The translations under genes were made by a program, and so were the position numbers. 64,000 nt of DNA. Source: Aerococcus suis (GTDB lineage Bacteria > Bacillota > Bacilli > Lactobacillales > Aerococcaceae). Positions within the stretch are counted from its first letter, which is position 1. Each line of letters opens with the position of its first letter. The stretch lies in the NCBI RefSeq assembly GCF_900176325.1, contig NZ_FWXK01000004.1, positions 62,001-126,000 on the forward strand. Direction: 5' to 3'. The notes under the pieces were generated by a model. The model was not told the origin of the DNA, ran no database searches, and saw nothing but the letters and a program-made list of their open reading frames with translations. This document shows, piece by piece, positions 37,216-46,979 of the stretch.

Positions 37216-37368
37216 ATGGGATTAGATGATTTAAAACAAAAAGGTAAAGACTTCGTAAACGACCATAAAGACGACGCCGTAAACAAAGGTAAAAAACATT
37301 TCGACAAACATAAAGACGAATACGCTGAAAAAGGTAAAAAAATCGCCAAAGACAAATTCAAAAAATAA
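37216..37368 (+). CDS. Small highly charged Lys/Asp-rich protein (CsbD/MT0933-like pattern)
   Basis: A 50-residue protein starting MGLDDLKQKGKDFVNDHKDD. It contains three loose repeats of a K-G-K-(D/H)-F/Y type segment, with only one Cys-free helical stretch and no membrane segment. The composition recalls CsbD-like or MT0933-like small stress proteins, which relatives often annotate as antitoxin without evidence. AAAGGAG lies nine bases before the ATG, and a good promoter precedes it. It is followed by a modular repeat within five bases of the stop. No toxin partner is next to it, so an antitoxin role is unsupported. Confidence 0.75.
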   Translation: MGLDDLKQKGKDFVNDHKDDAVNKGKKHFDKHKDEYAEKGKKIAKDKFKK

Positions 37369-37372
37369 TAAC

Positions 37373-37488
37373 AGGATGCGATAAAGTACGGGTAACCACG
37401 GTCGTTGGACCTAAAAGCGACGCCTCTCTGTAAGAGAGAAGGAGCTCTTTAGGGAAACGCAACCGTGGTTGTGCTTTAGAGCTCGACT
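37373..37488 (+). repeat. Modular palindromic repeat, type I unit (locus A)
   Basis: A 116-base unit from AGGATGCGA to CGACT. Stem pairs: AAAGTAC with GTGCTTT (one G-T), ACCACGG with CCGTGGT, CCTAAA(A)G with CTTTAGG, and an inner CTCTCT-GTA-AGAGAG. A five-base bulge GGGTA splits the first two stems. It is nearly identical to the units at 60096 and 63700. Confidence 0.9.
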
Positions 37489-37490
37489 AC

Positions 37491-37527
37491 AGGGTGTGAA
37501 GAAACGCGCTCTGATTCGAACCCGACT
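37491..37527 (+). repeat. Modular repeat, collapsed type III unit (locus A)
   Basis: It matches the first 26 or so and last 10 bases of the type III unit at 60215, with the whole central hairpin missing. The deletion joins two GAA triplets present in the intact unit, as expected from slippage across a hairpin. Confidence 0.8.
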
Positions 37528-37531
37528 AAAA

Positions 37532-37573
37532 AGGGTGTGAACATTTGCGTCTAGCATCGTTTTTTACATCCTT
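37532..37573 (+). repeat. Modular repeat, truncated type II unit (locus A)
   Basis: AGGGTGTGAACATTTGCG followed by a diverged stretch that runs into the gltX terminator. Only the 5' arm of a type II unit remains. Confidence 0.65.
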
Positions 37574-37579
37574 ATACTT

Positions 37580-37621
37580 AAAAACCTTCTGGACCTATTA
37601 GCTGTCCAGAAGGTTTTTTCT
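37580..37621. terminator. gltX terminator, also able to serve the + strand
   Basis: Perfect 13-base arms AAACCTTCTGGAC and GTCCAGAAGGTTT with A-run and T-run flanks. Confidence 0.9.
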
Positions 37622-37629
37622 TTATCCTA

Positions 37630-39111
37630 TTATTTATCTAATTTTGCAATGGCTTGATCTAAATGATGTAAGGCTTTGTCGCGACCTAAAACTTCAATCG
37701 TCAAACCAATTGATGGGCCGTGTTGTTCACCAGATGTTGCTACACGAATTGGCATATAAAGATTTTTACCTTTAACACCGGTTTCTTTTTGGACAGCTTT
37801 AATCGTTGCCATGATATTGTCTTCATTGAAATCATCATCAGATAACTCTTTCAATTTATCACGGAAAGTCGTTAAAACTGTTGGAACAGTTTCACCAGTT
37901 AACATTTCTTCCGCTTCTGGTGCAATTTCTAATTCTTCTTGGAAGAACATTTCAGATAACGGTACAATTTCTGCGGCATAACTTATTTCATCTTTATATA
38001 ATGAAACAAGTTTTTCTGTCCATGCCATTTCTTCATCGTCGGCATTGTCAGATAGACGTCCTGCACGTTGTAAGTGATCAATCGCTAATTCTGCTACACG
38101 TTCAGCATCTGCAGATTTCATATACCGGTTATTAATCCATTCAAGTTTTTTATTATCAAAAGCAGCTGGTGATTTTGATAAGCGATCCGTATCAAAGCGT
38201 TCAATCAATTCATCATGGCTAAAGATTTCATCTTCCCCTTTAGGAGACCAACCTAATAAAGCAATAAAATTAAACATTGCTTCTGGTAAGTAACCTAAAT
38301 CACGATATTGTTCGATAAATTGAAGAATACTTTCATCACGTTTTGATAATTTTTTACCAGTATCGGCATTAGTAATTAATGTCATATGACCAAAAACAGG
38401 TGCGTCCCATCCTAATGCTTCGTAAATCATCATTTGTTTAGGTGTATTCGCAATATGGTCATCTCCACGTAAGACATGAGTGATTTCCATTAAATGGTCA
38501 TCAACAACAACGGCGAAGTTGTAAGTTGGTTGTCCATCTTGTTTTAGAATGACAAAGTCACCACTAATATCTTTTGCTTCAAAGCTAATGTCACCTTTGA
38601 CCATATCAGCGAACTCATAAACGCCATCATCTGGAACACGGAAGCGAATCGTTTCTGGACGACCTTCTTCGCGAGCTTGTTGACGTTCTTCTTCACTCGC
38701 ATTACGCCATTTACCAATGTAGCGAGGAGTTTCGCCTCGTTCAATTTGGCCATCATGTTCCGCTTCAATTTCTTCTGGTGTATCATATGCGTAATAAGCA
38801 TCACCATTGGCTAATAATTGTTCAATATATTTTAAGTAAATGTCATTACGTTCAGATTGACGATATGGACCGTACTCTCCTGGTTTATCTGGTCCTTCAT
38901 CCCAGTCAATTCCTAACCATGTTAAGTTATTTAACTGACTTTCTTCTCCATCAGCAATATTTCGTTTAGTATCAGTATCTTCAATACGGATAATAAAATC
39001 GCCACCATTATGACGAGCAAATAAATAATTAAATAACGCTGTCCGAGCATTCCCAATATGAAGATGCCCTGTTGGACTTGGTGCGTAACGAACTCTTACT
39101 TTATCAGACAT
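37630..39111 (-). CDS. gltX: Glutamyl-tRNA synthetase
   Basis: A 493-residue class I synthetase with [20 protein letters not shown] (HIGH site, near 7-26) and KLSKRDES (KMSKS-like, near 255). The C-terminal anticodon-binding domain is all-helical. In bacteria lacking GlnRS, a non-discriminating form also charges tRNA-Gln; that cannot be decided here. In Bacillus gltX lies just before cysE; here a small gene and a repeat separate them. Confidence 0.96.
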   Translation of the reverse strand: MSDKVRVRYAPSPTGHLHIGNARTALFNYLFARHNGGDFIIRIEDTDTKRNIADGEESQLNNLTWLGIDWDEGPDKPGEYGPYRQSERNDIYLKYIEQLLANGDAYYAYDTPEEIEAEHDGQIERGETPRYIGKWRNASEEERQQAREEGRPETIRFRVPDDGVYEFADMVKGDISFEAKDISGDFVILKQDGQPTYNFAVVVDDHLMEITHVLRGDDHIANTPKQMMIYEALGWDAPVFGHMTLITNADTGKKLSKRDESILQFIEQYRDLGYLPEAMFNFIALLGWSPKGEDEIFSHDELIERFDTDRLSKSPAAFDNKKLEWINNRYMKSADAERVAELAIDHLQRAGRLSDNADDEEMAWTEKLVSLYKDEISYAAEIVPLSEMFFQEELEIAPEAEEMLTGETVPTVLTTFRDKLKELSDDDFNEDNIMATIKAVQKETGVKGKNLYMPIRVATSGEQHGPSIGLTIEVLGRDKALHHLDQAIAKLDK

Positions 39112-39163
39112 TTACTGATTCCTCCTCATTAATTCTCTCATTCATTGTACCATGCAACTAAAA

Positions 39164-39192
39164 GCAAAAACAGTCTGTTTCACAAGACTGCT
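39164..39192 (-). terminator. yacL terminator
   Basis: CAGTCT and AGACTG (39171-39176, 39185-39190) with TTTTTGCTTTT on the minus strand. Confidence 0.7.
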
Positions 39193-39234
39193 TTTACGAC
39201 ATATACTGTCTTCTCTGAATCCCTTTTACTAATA

Positions 39235-40389
39235 TTAAACAATTTTAGCAAAAATCATTTTACCCGCGTTAGTCTGTAGTGAACTGGTAATTTCAACTTG
39301 CAACGTCTCATCAAGGTGTTTCTTCCCTTCTTCGACAACAATCATCGTTCCATCATCTAAGTAGCCGACACCTTGCTGGCGTTCAGTTCCTTCTTTGATA
39401 ATATGCACAGAGAGATGATCTCCTGGAATAACAACCATCTTAAGCGCATTCGCTAGCTCATTAATATTAAGAACTTTAATTTGATGAAATTGACTAACTT
39501 TATTTAAATTATAATCATTGGTCACAACAATTCCGTTGACTTCCTTCGCTAATAATAACAATTTTAAATCGACTTCGTCTTCTTTTTCGAAGTCACGATC
39601 AGAAAATTCAACGGTAATGGCTTCTTCATCGCGTAATTGATTTAAAATATCTAACCCACGACGTCCTCGCACACGTTTGGTCGCATCAGCTGAATCTGCA
39701 ATAAACTGTAATTCTTTTAGGACAAAGTTAGGGACCAAGATAATTCCCTCAATAAAACCTGCTCTAATAACGTCTAAGATACGACCATCAATAATCACAC
39801 TCGTATCTAAAATTTTATACGGTTGAAAGGTATAATTATCCTCTTGAGAGTCCTCGCTGGCCGTGTCATCCTCTGTCGAATTATTAGTTGCTTTGCGTTG
39901 TTGAATTTTTTCTTTCGTTTTATCGATATCATTCAACGATAATTGGCCAACTCGTACAAAAAACTGTTGAATTTCATAACTACGCGTATTTCCAATAACA
40001 TAACCCACAAATCCTAAAACAACGGTTAATATAAAGGGCAAAATATTACTGATAAATGGCACATTAAACCCAATCACTGGAATATTAATTAACCAAGCTA
40101 AAATCAAACCAATAATTAACCCTAGTAGACTTGTTAGAAAAGTTGCTAAAGATAACTGGCGAATTTGATTAGCTAAACGGGTAAATACTCTTTGTAGCCA
40201 TGGTCGTTGTAAAATAAATAATAAATAGAAAATAATAGCTCCAATGGCAATATTTACTAAAGCATTATTTAAAATAAACGCTTCTTGATTAATCCATTGC
40301 CAAACTGTTGGTAAGAGATAGTAACCTAAACTCCCCCCGACTAGCATAAAGAGTAAATGAAAAATTTTCGTTCCTTTTTCACGTGTCAT
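39235..40389 (-). CDS. yacL: PIN/TRAM domain membrane protein YacL
   Basis: A 384-residue protein with four N-terminal membrane segments (about 8-30, 40-60, 85-105, 110-135). A PIN nuclease-like domain follows (from KILDTSVIIDGRILDVIRAG near 192 to VTNDYNLNK near 290), then a C-terminal TRAM domain (about 325-384). The PIN acidic residues are conserved. Its cellular substrate is unknown. ATG at 40389 follows AAAGGAGG. The order dut-radA-yacL-gltX is common in Firmicutes. Confidence 0.9.
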   Translation of the reverse strand: MTREKGTKIFHLLFMLVGGSLGYYLLPTVWQWINQEAFILNNALVNIAIGAIIFYLLFILQRPWLQRVFTRLANQIRQLSLATFLTSLLGLIIGLILAWLINIPVIGFNVPFISNILPFILTVVLGFVGYVIGNTRSYEIQQFFVRVGQLSLNDIDKTKEKIQQRKATNNSTEDDTASEDSQEDNYTFQPYKILDTSVIIDGRILDVIRAGFIEGIILVPNFVLKELQFIADSADATKRVRGRRGLDILNQLRDEEAITVEFSDRDFEKEDEVDLKLLLLAKEVNGIVVTNDYNLNKVSQFHQIKVLNINELANALKMVVIPGDHLSVHIIKEGTERQQGVGYLDDGTMIVVEEGKKHLDETLQVEITSSLQTNAGKMIFAKIV

Positions 40390-40416
40390 CTGCCCACCTC
40401 CTTTCAATTATGATCA

Positions 40417-41802
40417 TTATTTGGGAAAGATAACCGCTAATACATCGCGCAACGTGGCAGCTGCCATTACTTGAATATCTTCAGGAGCTTTAATCCCACT
40501 GGCGCTCCCTTTAGGTACAAAAATCCGTTTAAATCCTAACTTTTGCGCTTCTTGAACCCGTTCTTGCAAACGAGGCACACGCCGAATTTCTCCGGTTAAC
40601 CCAATTTCACCAACAAAGCAGTCCGTTGCTAACGTTTCTTTCTCCCAATAACTAGACGCTACTGAGACTGCAATAGCTAAGTCAACAGCTGGTTCATCCA
40701 AACGAACCCCACCAGTTGCCTTCAAATAAGCATCTTGATTTTGTAACATTAATCCCGCTCGTTTCTCTAATACTGCCATGATTAATGTCACTCGTGAATA
40801 ATCCAGACCACTTGCCGTTCGTCGGGCATTTCCAAAGGCTGTAGGTGCTAGTAATGCTTGCACTTCAGTTAAAATTGGTCGAGTGCCTTCCATTGAAGCC
40901 ACCACTGCTGAACCATTTGCCCCAGCTAAACGTTCTTCTAGGAACAATTCACTTGGATTATCAACTTCTTTTAACCCGTCACTTTGCATATCAAAAACTC
41001 CGAGTTCGTTCGTTGACCCAAACCGATTTTTAACCGCTCGTAAAATTCGGAACGTGTCGTGTTTTTCGCCCTCAAAATAAAGAACGGTATCCACCATATG
41101 CTCTAACATACGTGGACCAGCAATATTTCCTTCTTTAGTGACATGTCCAACAATAAAAGTAGCGATTCCATTTTCCTTCGCAATATGCATCAATTCGGAA
41201 GTGGTTTCTCGTACTTGACTCACACTCCCTGCAATCCCATTACTTTCCTCATGAGTCATCGTTTGAATGGAATCAATGACTAAAAATTGAGGTTTTAAAT
41301 CTTGAATAGCTACTTTGATTTCATCCATATCCGTTTCTGCAAAAACATAAAAATCAGGATCTTCAAATCCTAACCGATCTGCACGCATCTTAATTTGATG
41401 CATACTTTCTTCACCAGAAACATATAGCACTGTACCTTGTTCCTGACTTAATTGCATAGAAACTTGTAGTAAAAGTGTTGATTTCCCAATACCAGGATCA
41501 CCGCCTACTAATACAAGAGATCCGGGAACAACACCACCACCGAGCACACGGTTAAATTCTTTTAAGGAGGTTAATACACGAGTTTCTTTTTGAGCGGCAA
41601 CCGTTTTGATTCGTTGTGGTTTCGCTGATTTATAGCCCTCGTGAATTGGGGTATGATTTTCTGGGTGTTTAATCGTTCGTCCAGAAAGACGTTCTTCTTC
41701 CATTTGATTCCAAGCGCCACAATTGGGACAGCGCCCAAGCCAACGGGGCGACTCATAACCACACGCTTGACAAACAAATTGCGTTGCTTGTTTTTTTGCC
41801 AT
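40417..41802 (-). CDS. radA: DNA repair protein RadA
   Basis: A 461-residue RecA-like helicase for branch migration during recombination. Features in order: four-Cys zinc finger (CQACGY and CPNCGAW, near 11-32), Walker [11 protein letters not shown] near 99, the RadA-specific [10 protein letters not shown] near 255, and a C-terminal Lon-protease-like domain. It lies 18 bases after dut and 27 before yacL. Confidence 0.96.
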   Translation of the reverse strand: MAKKQATQFVCQACGYESPRWLGRCPNCGAWNQMEEERLSGRTIKHPENHTPIHEGYKSAKPQRIKTVAAQKETRVLTSLKEFNRVLGGGVVPGSLVLVGGDPGIGKSTLLLQVSMQLSQEQGTVLYVSGEESMHQIKMRADRLGFEDPDFYVFAETDMDEIKVAIQDLKPQFLVIDSIQTMTHEESNGIAGSVSQVRETTSELMHIAKENGIATFIVGHVTKEGNIAGPRMLEHMVDTVLYFEGEKHDTFRILRAVKNRFGSTNELGVFDMQSDGLKEVDNPSELFLEERLAGANGSAVVASMEGTRPILTEVQALLAPTAFGNARRTASGLDYSRVTLIMAVLEKRAGLMLQNQDAYLKATGGVRLDEPAVDLAIAVSVASSYWEKETLATDCFVGEIGLTGEIRRVPRLQERVQEAQKLGFKRIFVPKGSASGIKAPEDIQVMAAATLRDVLAVIFPK

Positions 41803-41820
41803 TTGTCACATTCCTTTTAC

Positions 41821-42363
41821 TTAATTTTGTCCTGAACTACCAAATCCTCCTTGACGTGTCACACCGTTATCGACATCATCGTCGGTTTTCTGGTACGTTA
41901 AGAAGATACCTTGAGCAATGCGTTCACCTTTTTCAATCGTGACATCTTCGAAACCAAAGTTTAATAACTGTACGAACAATTCACCTTCATTTTCGGCATT
42001 ATTATAGTAATCACTATCAACAATACCCACCCCATTAGGAAGGACTAATGATCGTTTTAATGGATTGCTTGAACGACACGTAATTTGTAAGTATTCATTC
42101 TCTGGCATATACACTTTAATTCCAGTGGGAACAAGAACTGGCTTAATGTCAGCTGATTGTGCCGCTGCTTCATCAACGGATTCGCTTTGTAATCCTTGTA
42201 CTTGTTGTAATGTTTGTAATACTCCTTTTTGCCAAATAGACGGAATCACCGTCCGTTCAGCTGCTTCAATGTCATAACCAGCTGACCCTGAGGTTTGGCG
42301 AATAGGTAAATGGATATCTTTATCTAAATACGTAGAAACGACTTCAAATCCTCGTTTGCGCAT
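41821..42363 (-). CDS. dut: dUTP diphosphatase, trimeric type
   Basis: A 180-residue dUTPase that keeps uracil out of DNA. Its five motifs are GSAGYDIEA near 26, CRSSNPLKR near 96, LPNGVGIVDSDY near 108, GERIAQGIF near 142, and the Phe-containing RQGGFGSSG at the C-terminus. An extra segment of about 30 residues sits between motifs 1 and 2 (near 45-75). A similar insertion is known in lactic acid bacterial forms. It is divergent from the lipoprotein gene. Confidence 0.92.
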   Translation of the reverse strand: MRKRGFEVVSTYLDKDIHLPIRQTSGSAGYDIEAAERTVIPSIWQKGVLQTLQQVQGLQSESVDEAAAQSADIKPVLVPTGIKVYMPENEYLQITCRSSNPLKRSLVLPNGVGIVDSDYYNNAENEGELFVQLLNFGFEDVTIEKGERIAQGIFLTYQKTDDDVDNGVTRQGGFGSSGQN

Positions 42364-42562
42364 ACAGAACTCCTCCGAACTATGTTTTCATCTTGTTTCA
42401 TTCATTATACTAAAATTATCATTTGAACGCATGACTCACGGTTCAACAACCAAATATTTCTTCAAGGTCTTATTAAACCTTATGAATCATACTTTTAACC
42501 CACATGAAATTATATTAAACTAACGTCAGTAGTAAAATCTATAGTCTAAGGGGCTATTTTTC

Positions 42563-43234
42563 ATGAAATTACCAAAAATCGGATTTATATTAAGTTGTTT
42601 GTGTTTATTCGTTGGTTGCCAAAATGCGCAAATAAACAAAGAAACGCTTGCTAATCAAGTCAATCATCAGTTAAATGAAGCAACGACTTACCAACAAGCT
42701 ACCCAAATTAGCCAAAAAACGACAACTAATGAGGGAACGCAAACGGCTCAACAAACGAACCAATTGACAATCGAAAATAATGAACTCGTTAATGCGACAG
42801 TCATTAGTAAACAGAGTCAACAACCTAGCCAATATTTAGAACTTAAGCAAGAAGACGGTACCACTTATACCCGTGAACTTGATAGTGACTGGTTAAAAGT
42901 GGCCCATCCCAACCAAGAACGCGATCAATTTACCCTCTTCACTATGCAAGAAATTCAACGGATTGTTAATGAGGTGGCAAATGATGGTGAATGGAACAGT
43001 AGGACTAACCAAACAACCATTGACTATCATAAACAACAGGATGACCTACTCAATTTATTTAATCGGGTAGCTATTGTTCAGCTTAATCCAAAGGCAACTC
43101 ATGATATCACGATAACCATCAATCCTAAAGAACAAACATTGACCCATATTCACTGGACAATAACTGGTACTAATCGTTCAACAGGAGAACCTGTCAAAGC
43201 GACAGTCGATATTCAATCACAAATGGCCACTTAA
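42563..43234 (+). CDS. Lipoprotein of unknown function
   Basis: A 223-residue predicted lipoprotein. The signal peptide ends in the lipobox LFVGC with Cys near 19. A Gln/Thr-rich linker (about 25-80) follows, then a beta-rich domain ending TGEPVKATVDIQSQ. I recognise no family with certainty; the pattern resembles small DUF-type surface lipoproteins with a LolA-like shape. AAGGGG precedes the ATG. A 63-residue membrane protein gene follows after 12 bases, so the two are likely co-expressed. Confidence 0.7.
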   Translation: MKLPKIGFILSCLCLFVGCQNAQINKETLANQVNHQLNEATTYQQATQISQKTTTNEGTQTAQQTNQLTIENNELVNATVISKQSQQPSQYLELKQEDGTTYTRELDSDWLKVAHPNQERDQFTLFTMQEIQRIVNEVANDGEWNSRTNQTTIDYHKQQDDLLNLFNRVAIVQLNPKATHDITITINPKEQTLTHIHWTITGTNRSTGEPVKATVDIQSQMAT

Positions 43235-43246
43235 AGGAGTCTCATT

Positions 43247-43438
43247 ATGAATAAAAATATTGTTGCTAGTGTACTAGCAGCCGTTACAATTATCTTAAAT
43301 GTCTACATTATGTTTAAAGGCAAAAGCGAAGCTGGTATGACTCGTCAAGAACAAGGCCGAATTAAGGTAATTGCAGGCATCTTTCTTATTTTATCTTTTG
43401 TTGCATTAACATTTGGCGAATACTTAGGACTACAATAA
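43247..43438 (+). CDS. Small two-span membrane protein
   Basis: A 63-residue protein with hydrophobic segments at about 5-22 and 42-60. A charged cytoplasmic loop (KGKSEAGMTRQEQGRIK) separates them. AAAGGAG lies eight bases before the ATG. It is translated right after the lipoprotein gene and ends before a strong terminator. Function unknown. Confidence 0.7.
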   Translation: MNKNIVASVLAAVTIILNVYIMFKGKSEAGMTRQEQGRIKVIAGIFLILSFVALTFGEYLGLQ

Positions 43439-43441
43439 TAC

Positions 43442-43474
43442 AAAACGACGTCTCATTGCCAGACGTCGTTTTTT
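43442..43474. terminator. Bidirectional terminator, small membrane protein / M16 protease
   Basis: Perfect 12-base arms AAAACGACGTCT and AGACGTCGTTTT. Confidence 0.9.
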
Positions 43475-43479
43475 AATCG

Positions 43480-46386
43480 TTATTGTTTTAATTCCCGAAC
43501 GTTATCAAATGCAAATGTTGCCTGCTTAATTTGTTGTTCATTACCGATAACGACAGTATAACCTTGTGCCATTGTCTCACGAATAAGATCCACATATGCC
43601 ATTAAATCAGCCACTGTTGTATTTAATGTGGCAATTAATCGCTTGTCAATCATTGATTTATCACTACCTTTAAAGTAACGCGTGAGCATGATACGGTTCA
43701 CTTTATCAGGTGATATTGGATAATGGAAACTAGACATCGTCCCAATAATAAATTGATTTAATGTTTCTTGGTCTAATTCTAGGTTTGCTACGAAATCACT
43801 CATCGCTTGATAAGTAGCTATCGTTTGATCAACATTTGGATCGCGATAAGAATAAGCTGTCATATCTCCAGTTCGACTAATTGTCAATCCAGCTCCGTAA
43901 GCACCACCTTGTAAGCGAACGAGATCATAAAGATACCCTTTGGAAAGGATAGCCGATAGGACAAGCATCAGTGCTTCATAATCTGTTGCTGGGAAGTATC
44001 CCCCTTGAGCAACGTATTGTACGTTACTATTCGTTATAATCGCTTCTTTTCTAATGTTAGAGAAGTCAAATGTCATTGGATGTCTAACAACTGTCTCTCC
44101 AACAGGTAATGTTTCAATAAACTCTTTTACTTCATGATAAAAGGCGTCTTTATCTGCTGATTCTCCAGTTAAGCTAATTGTTAATCGACTTTGTGTCCAT
44201 AAGCGTTGGTTTAATTGTTCTAGTTGGTGTTTAAATGTTTCCCATTCGGTATCAAAGTGATTAATCAAATGCGTCAAATGGTCATAATAACCAATTCCGC
44301 TTAATTCTTCAGCATAACGCGAAGGATTAGAGTATAAACTCCGTACTCGACCCAGTGCCGCTTGATGACCGTTAGCCTCAAACGATTGCTCCATTTCTAA
44401 TTTAACCCGTTTGAATACATTTAATATGCGTTGTTTTTGTGTAAACAGTGACTTCGTTAAAATATCTGTCGTTAATTCAAATCCTCGCGCTGTTTTTGGA
44501 TTAAGAGCAGCAAAATTAACTTCCATCTGTACGGTATAATCATCTGGATTATCAACTGCCGTATAAATTTTTGGAACAATTCCTAATCCAGCTGTCGCTT
44601 TCATCAACTCAGTATCTAAATCTTGATACGTCATATTTTGCGTATCGACTGAGCCTAATAAAATAGCTAAATCTTTTAAATAAGGAATTTCTTCCCTCGT
44701 CATATCATCACTAGCAAACGCTAATTTAACGTAACGAACACCTGAAGTCGCTTGAGGATGGAATAAAATTGTTGGATTATTACTTAATATTTCTTCTGGA
44801 ATATTTGTTGTTTCTCTTGGAACATCAGCTAAATCGAGTTGCGGTAACGTCGCTATTGCTTCCGGAGTATCGGGCTCTGTCTGATAAGCTCGTAACGACT
44901 CGTTTTGTTTAATGAGTTCTTGAACGTCTTCAGCAGATAATTGGGCTTTTTCTGCCGCTAATTTTTCAGCCAATGCATCATCTTGAGATCGGAACAGACC
45001 AACTTTTGGTTCATGAACTAAAACTTGAGTCGTTTCCGCATTTAACACTCGATCCGTCAGTAATTGTTCAAACATACCTTGGTCACGTCGTTGGCGTATG
45101 TAATCTAACTCGTCAGAATAAGTTAATCCGTCAAGTGGTTGGTCTTGGTAACGCCAAACAGATAGCATTTGAATGCCTCGAGTAATTCCTTGCATAGAGC
45201 CACCCGCTTGCCGATAGTAAAATTCACGTGAATTTAGTACCCCATCAAAAACAGATTGGTCTAATCCATCTTCAACCACTTGTCGCAATGTTTTTTCAAT
45301 AATATCTACAATTTGATCCGCTTGATCAGCCGACATGTTTTCAACCACAATACCAAAGTCTTGATAGTAGCCATCACTTGGATAAGCAGACACATCTTCT
45401 GCGAAACCAGTATCGACTAAAGCTGCTCGTAATGGACTTGCTTCTGCATCCACTAACACGTCGCCTAATAATTGTAAAATAAAGATCATTTGCTTATCTT
45501 GAGCAGAAGTGAAGGGAACCGTATAAGTTAAATAGCTATCTGTTTCACGCGACATTTGCTTATCTGCACTATAATAAACCGTTTCTTTTGTCCGCCCTTT
45601 AGGTGGAGTGGGCAGTGTCAATTCAATCGCATGATGATCTGCTTCAAAGGCATCAAAGTAACCCTCATTGATTTGTGCTAGCGCCCGGTCAATGTCGATA
45701 TCTCCATATAAAAAGGCTAAAGCATTATCTGGTCGGTAATGGGTTTGGTGAAAAGCACAGAAGTCTTCATAGCTGAGTTCAGGAATCACATAAGGATTCC
45801 CACCTGATTCATGCGCATAAGTTGACTCTGGATGTAAATGTTCAGCAACTGAAGACATAATGGCGCGATCAACATCTCCAAAAGCGCCACGCATTTCGTT
45901 ATAAACCACACCTTTAATCGTTAAGTCATCTTCTGGTTGGAAAAGCTCTTTATGCCATCCCTCTTGGCGGAAAATTTTTTCTTCCGTTAACATTTTGGGA
46001 TAGAAAACCGCATCTAAATAAACGCCCATTAAATGGTGGAAGTCCGTTTCATTCATTGAAGACAAAGGATAAACCGTCATATCCGCAAAAGTTAGCGCAT
46101 TTAAAAATGTCTGCATAGAAGTTTTCATCATATGCATAAATGGATCTTTAACTGGATATTTTTGTGACCCTGATAGTACAGAGTGTTCGACAATATGAGC
46201 CACCCCTGTAGAATCGGTAGGTGGAGTCAAAAATCCAATCCCAAATGTTCGATTAGGATCATCATTATTTACCCACATCACACGTCCACCAGATTGAGGA
46301 TGATAATATTCCACTACTTCCGCACCAATATCATCCACCCATTGTGTTTGTACTTTTTTAAAACCATGTTGTAACTCTTCTGTCAT
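43480..46386 (-). CDS. M16C zinc metallopeptidase, presequence-protease-like
   Basis: A 968-residue insulinase-fold peptidase with two halves that close around short peptides. The inverted zinc motif HxxEH appears in HIVEHSVLSGS (near 65-69). The more distal Glu ligand is in VYNEMRGAFGDVDR (near 165). It resembles mitochondrial PreP and bacterial relatives that degrade unstructured peptides in the cytoplasm; there is no signal peptide. AGAGGG precedes the ATG. It follows glnR on the same strand after a probable terminator. Confidence 0.88.
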   Translation of the reverse strand: MTEELQHGFKKVQTQWVDDIGAEVVEYYHPQSGGRVMWVNNDDPNRTFGIGFLTPPTDSTGVAHIVEHSVLSGSQKYPVKDPFMHMMKTSMQTFLNALTFADMTVYPLSSMNETDFHHLMGVYLDAVFYPKMLTEEKIFRQEGWHKELFQPEDDLTIKGVVYNEMRGAFGDVDRAIMSSVAEHLHPESTYAHESGGNPYVIPELSYEDFCAFHQTHYRPDNALAFLYGDIDIDRALAQINEGYFDAFEADHHAIELTLPTPPKGRTKETVYYSADKQMSRETDSYLTYTVPFTSAQDKQMIFILQLLGDVLVDAEASPLRAALVDTGFAEDVSAYPSDGYYQDFGIVVENMSADQADQIVDIIEKTLRQVVEDGLDQSVFDGVLNSREFYYRQAGGSMQGITRGIQMLSVWRYQDQPLDGLTYSDELDYIRQRRDQGMFEQLLTDRVLNAETTQVLVHEPKVGLFRSQDDALAEKLAAEKAQLSAEDVQELIKQNESLRAYQTEPDTPEAIATLPQLDLADVPRETTNIPEEILSNNPTILFHPQATSGVRYVKLAFASDDMTREEIPYLKDLAILLGSVDTQNMTYQDLDTELMKATAGLGIVPKIYTAVDNPDDYTVQMEVNFAALNPKTARGFELTTDILTKSLFTQKQRILNVFKRVKLEMEQSFEANGHQAALGRVRSLYSNPSRYAEELSGIGYYDHLTHLINHFDTEWETFKHQLEQLNQRLWTQSRLTISLTGESADKDAFYHEVKEFIETLPVGETVVRHPMTFDFSNIRKEAIITNSNVQYVAQGGYFPATDYEALMLVLSAILSKGYLYDLVRLQGGAYGAGLTISRTGDMTAYSYRDPNVDQTIATYQAMSDFVANLELDQETLNQFIIGTMSSFHYPISPDKVNRIMLTRYFKGSDKSMIDKRLIATLNTTVADLMAYVDLIRETMAQGYTVVIGNEQQIKQATFAFDNVRELKQ

Positions 46387-46419
46387 TCTTATCCCTCTTT
46401 AATATGCTATGTCACGATT

Positions 46420-46450
46420 AAAACAATAAGGCCAAGGTCAATACCTCGGC
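46420..46450 (-). terminator. Probable glnR terminator
   Basis: GCCGAGG and CCTTGGC with one mismatch, followed by CTTATTGTTTT on the minus strand. The T-run is imperfect. Confidence 0.55.
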
Positions 46451-46475
46451 TCGATAATGAAGACTTAGTGACCGA

Positions 46476-46844
46476 CTAATGATGTTGGCCACTATAGCCA
46501 CTCTCATCAGGTTGAACAAAGCCCCCTTGATTCAAAATTTCATTATATAGTATGCGACGAACATCATCATCTGTTAACGGCTTATGTTCGTGTTCTTCTT
46601 TTGGTTTCTTGTAATGATTATAAATAGCTTGGACAGTCCAGCCCTCTGCAATGTAATCTTTAATATCTAATAAACGATCGACGTCATTTAACGAGTACAT
46701 TCGTCGATTCGTATCGGTTCGTTGTGGGGTAATCAAATCACGTTCTTCATAATACCGTACTTGACGCGCACTTAAATCAGTTAATTTCATAACTGTTCCA
46801 ATTGAAAAAACGGCTAATGACCGTCGCAGCTCTTTCTCTTTCAT
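46476..46844 (-). CDS. glnR: Nitrogen regulator GlnR, MerR family
   Basis: A 122-residue MerR-type regulator. The winged helix SIGTVMKLTDLSARQVRYYE near 15-35 and the C-terminal tail typical of GlnR are present. GlnR represses glutamine synthetase and ammonium genes when feedback-inhibited GlnA is present. Usually glnA follows glnR; here a terminator and an M16 protease gene follow, so any glnA must be elsewhere. Start ATG at 46844 after GGGAGG. It is autoregulated through a perfect box in its promoter. Confidence 0.9.
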   Translation of the reverse strand: MKEKELRRSLAVFSIGTVMKLTDLSARQVRYYEERDLITPQRTDTNRRMYSLNDVDRLLDIKDYIAEGWTVQAIYNHYKKPKEEHEHKPLTDDDVRRILYNEILNQGGFVQPDESGYSGQHH

Positions 46845-46873
46845 CACACTGCCTCCCTCACTTATTTATCCAA

Positions 46874-46902
46874 ATGTTAGCTTAACTAACATCAGATGTC
46901 AA
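46874..46902 (-). promoter_or_regulatory. glnR promoter with GlnR box
   Basis: TTGACA, a 17-base spacer and TAACAT. TGTTA-GTTAAGC-TAACA at 46875-46891 fits the GlnR/TnrA consensus TGTNA-N7-TNACA exactly and covers the -10. Confidence 0.88.
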
Positions 46903-46979
46903 CGCAAAGCTCATCGTCGCTATTTTATGTATTTTGCGCTATAATAATCCCCCTAATACCTCAGAGGAGATGATGATTT

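Noticed and set aside
39112-39234. T-box leader before gltX
   Set aside because: Only about 120 bases, mostly the yacL terminator; no T-box sequence seen.
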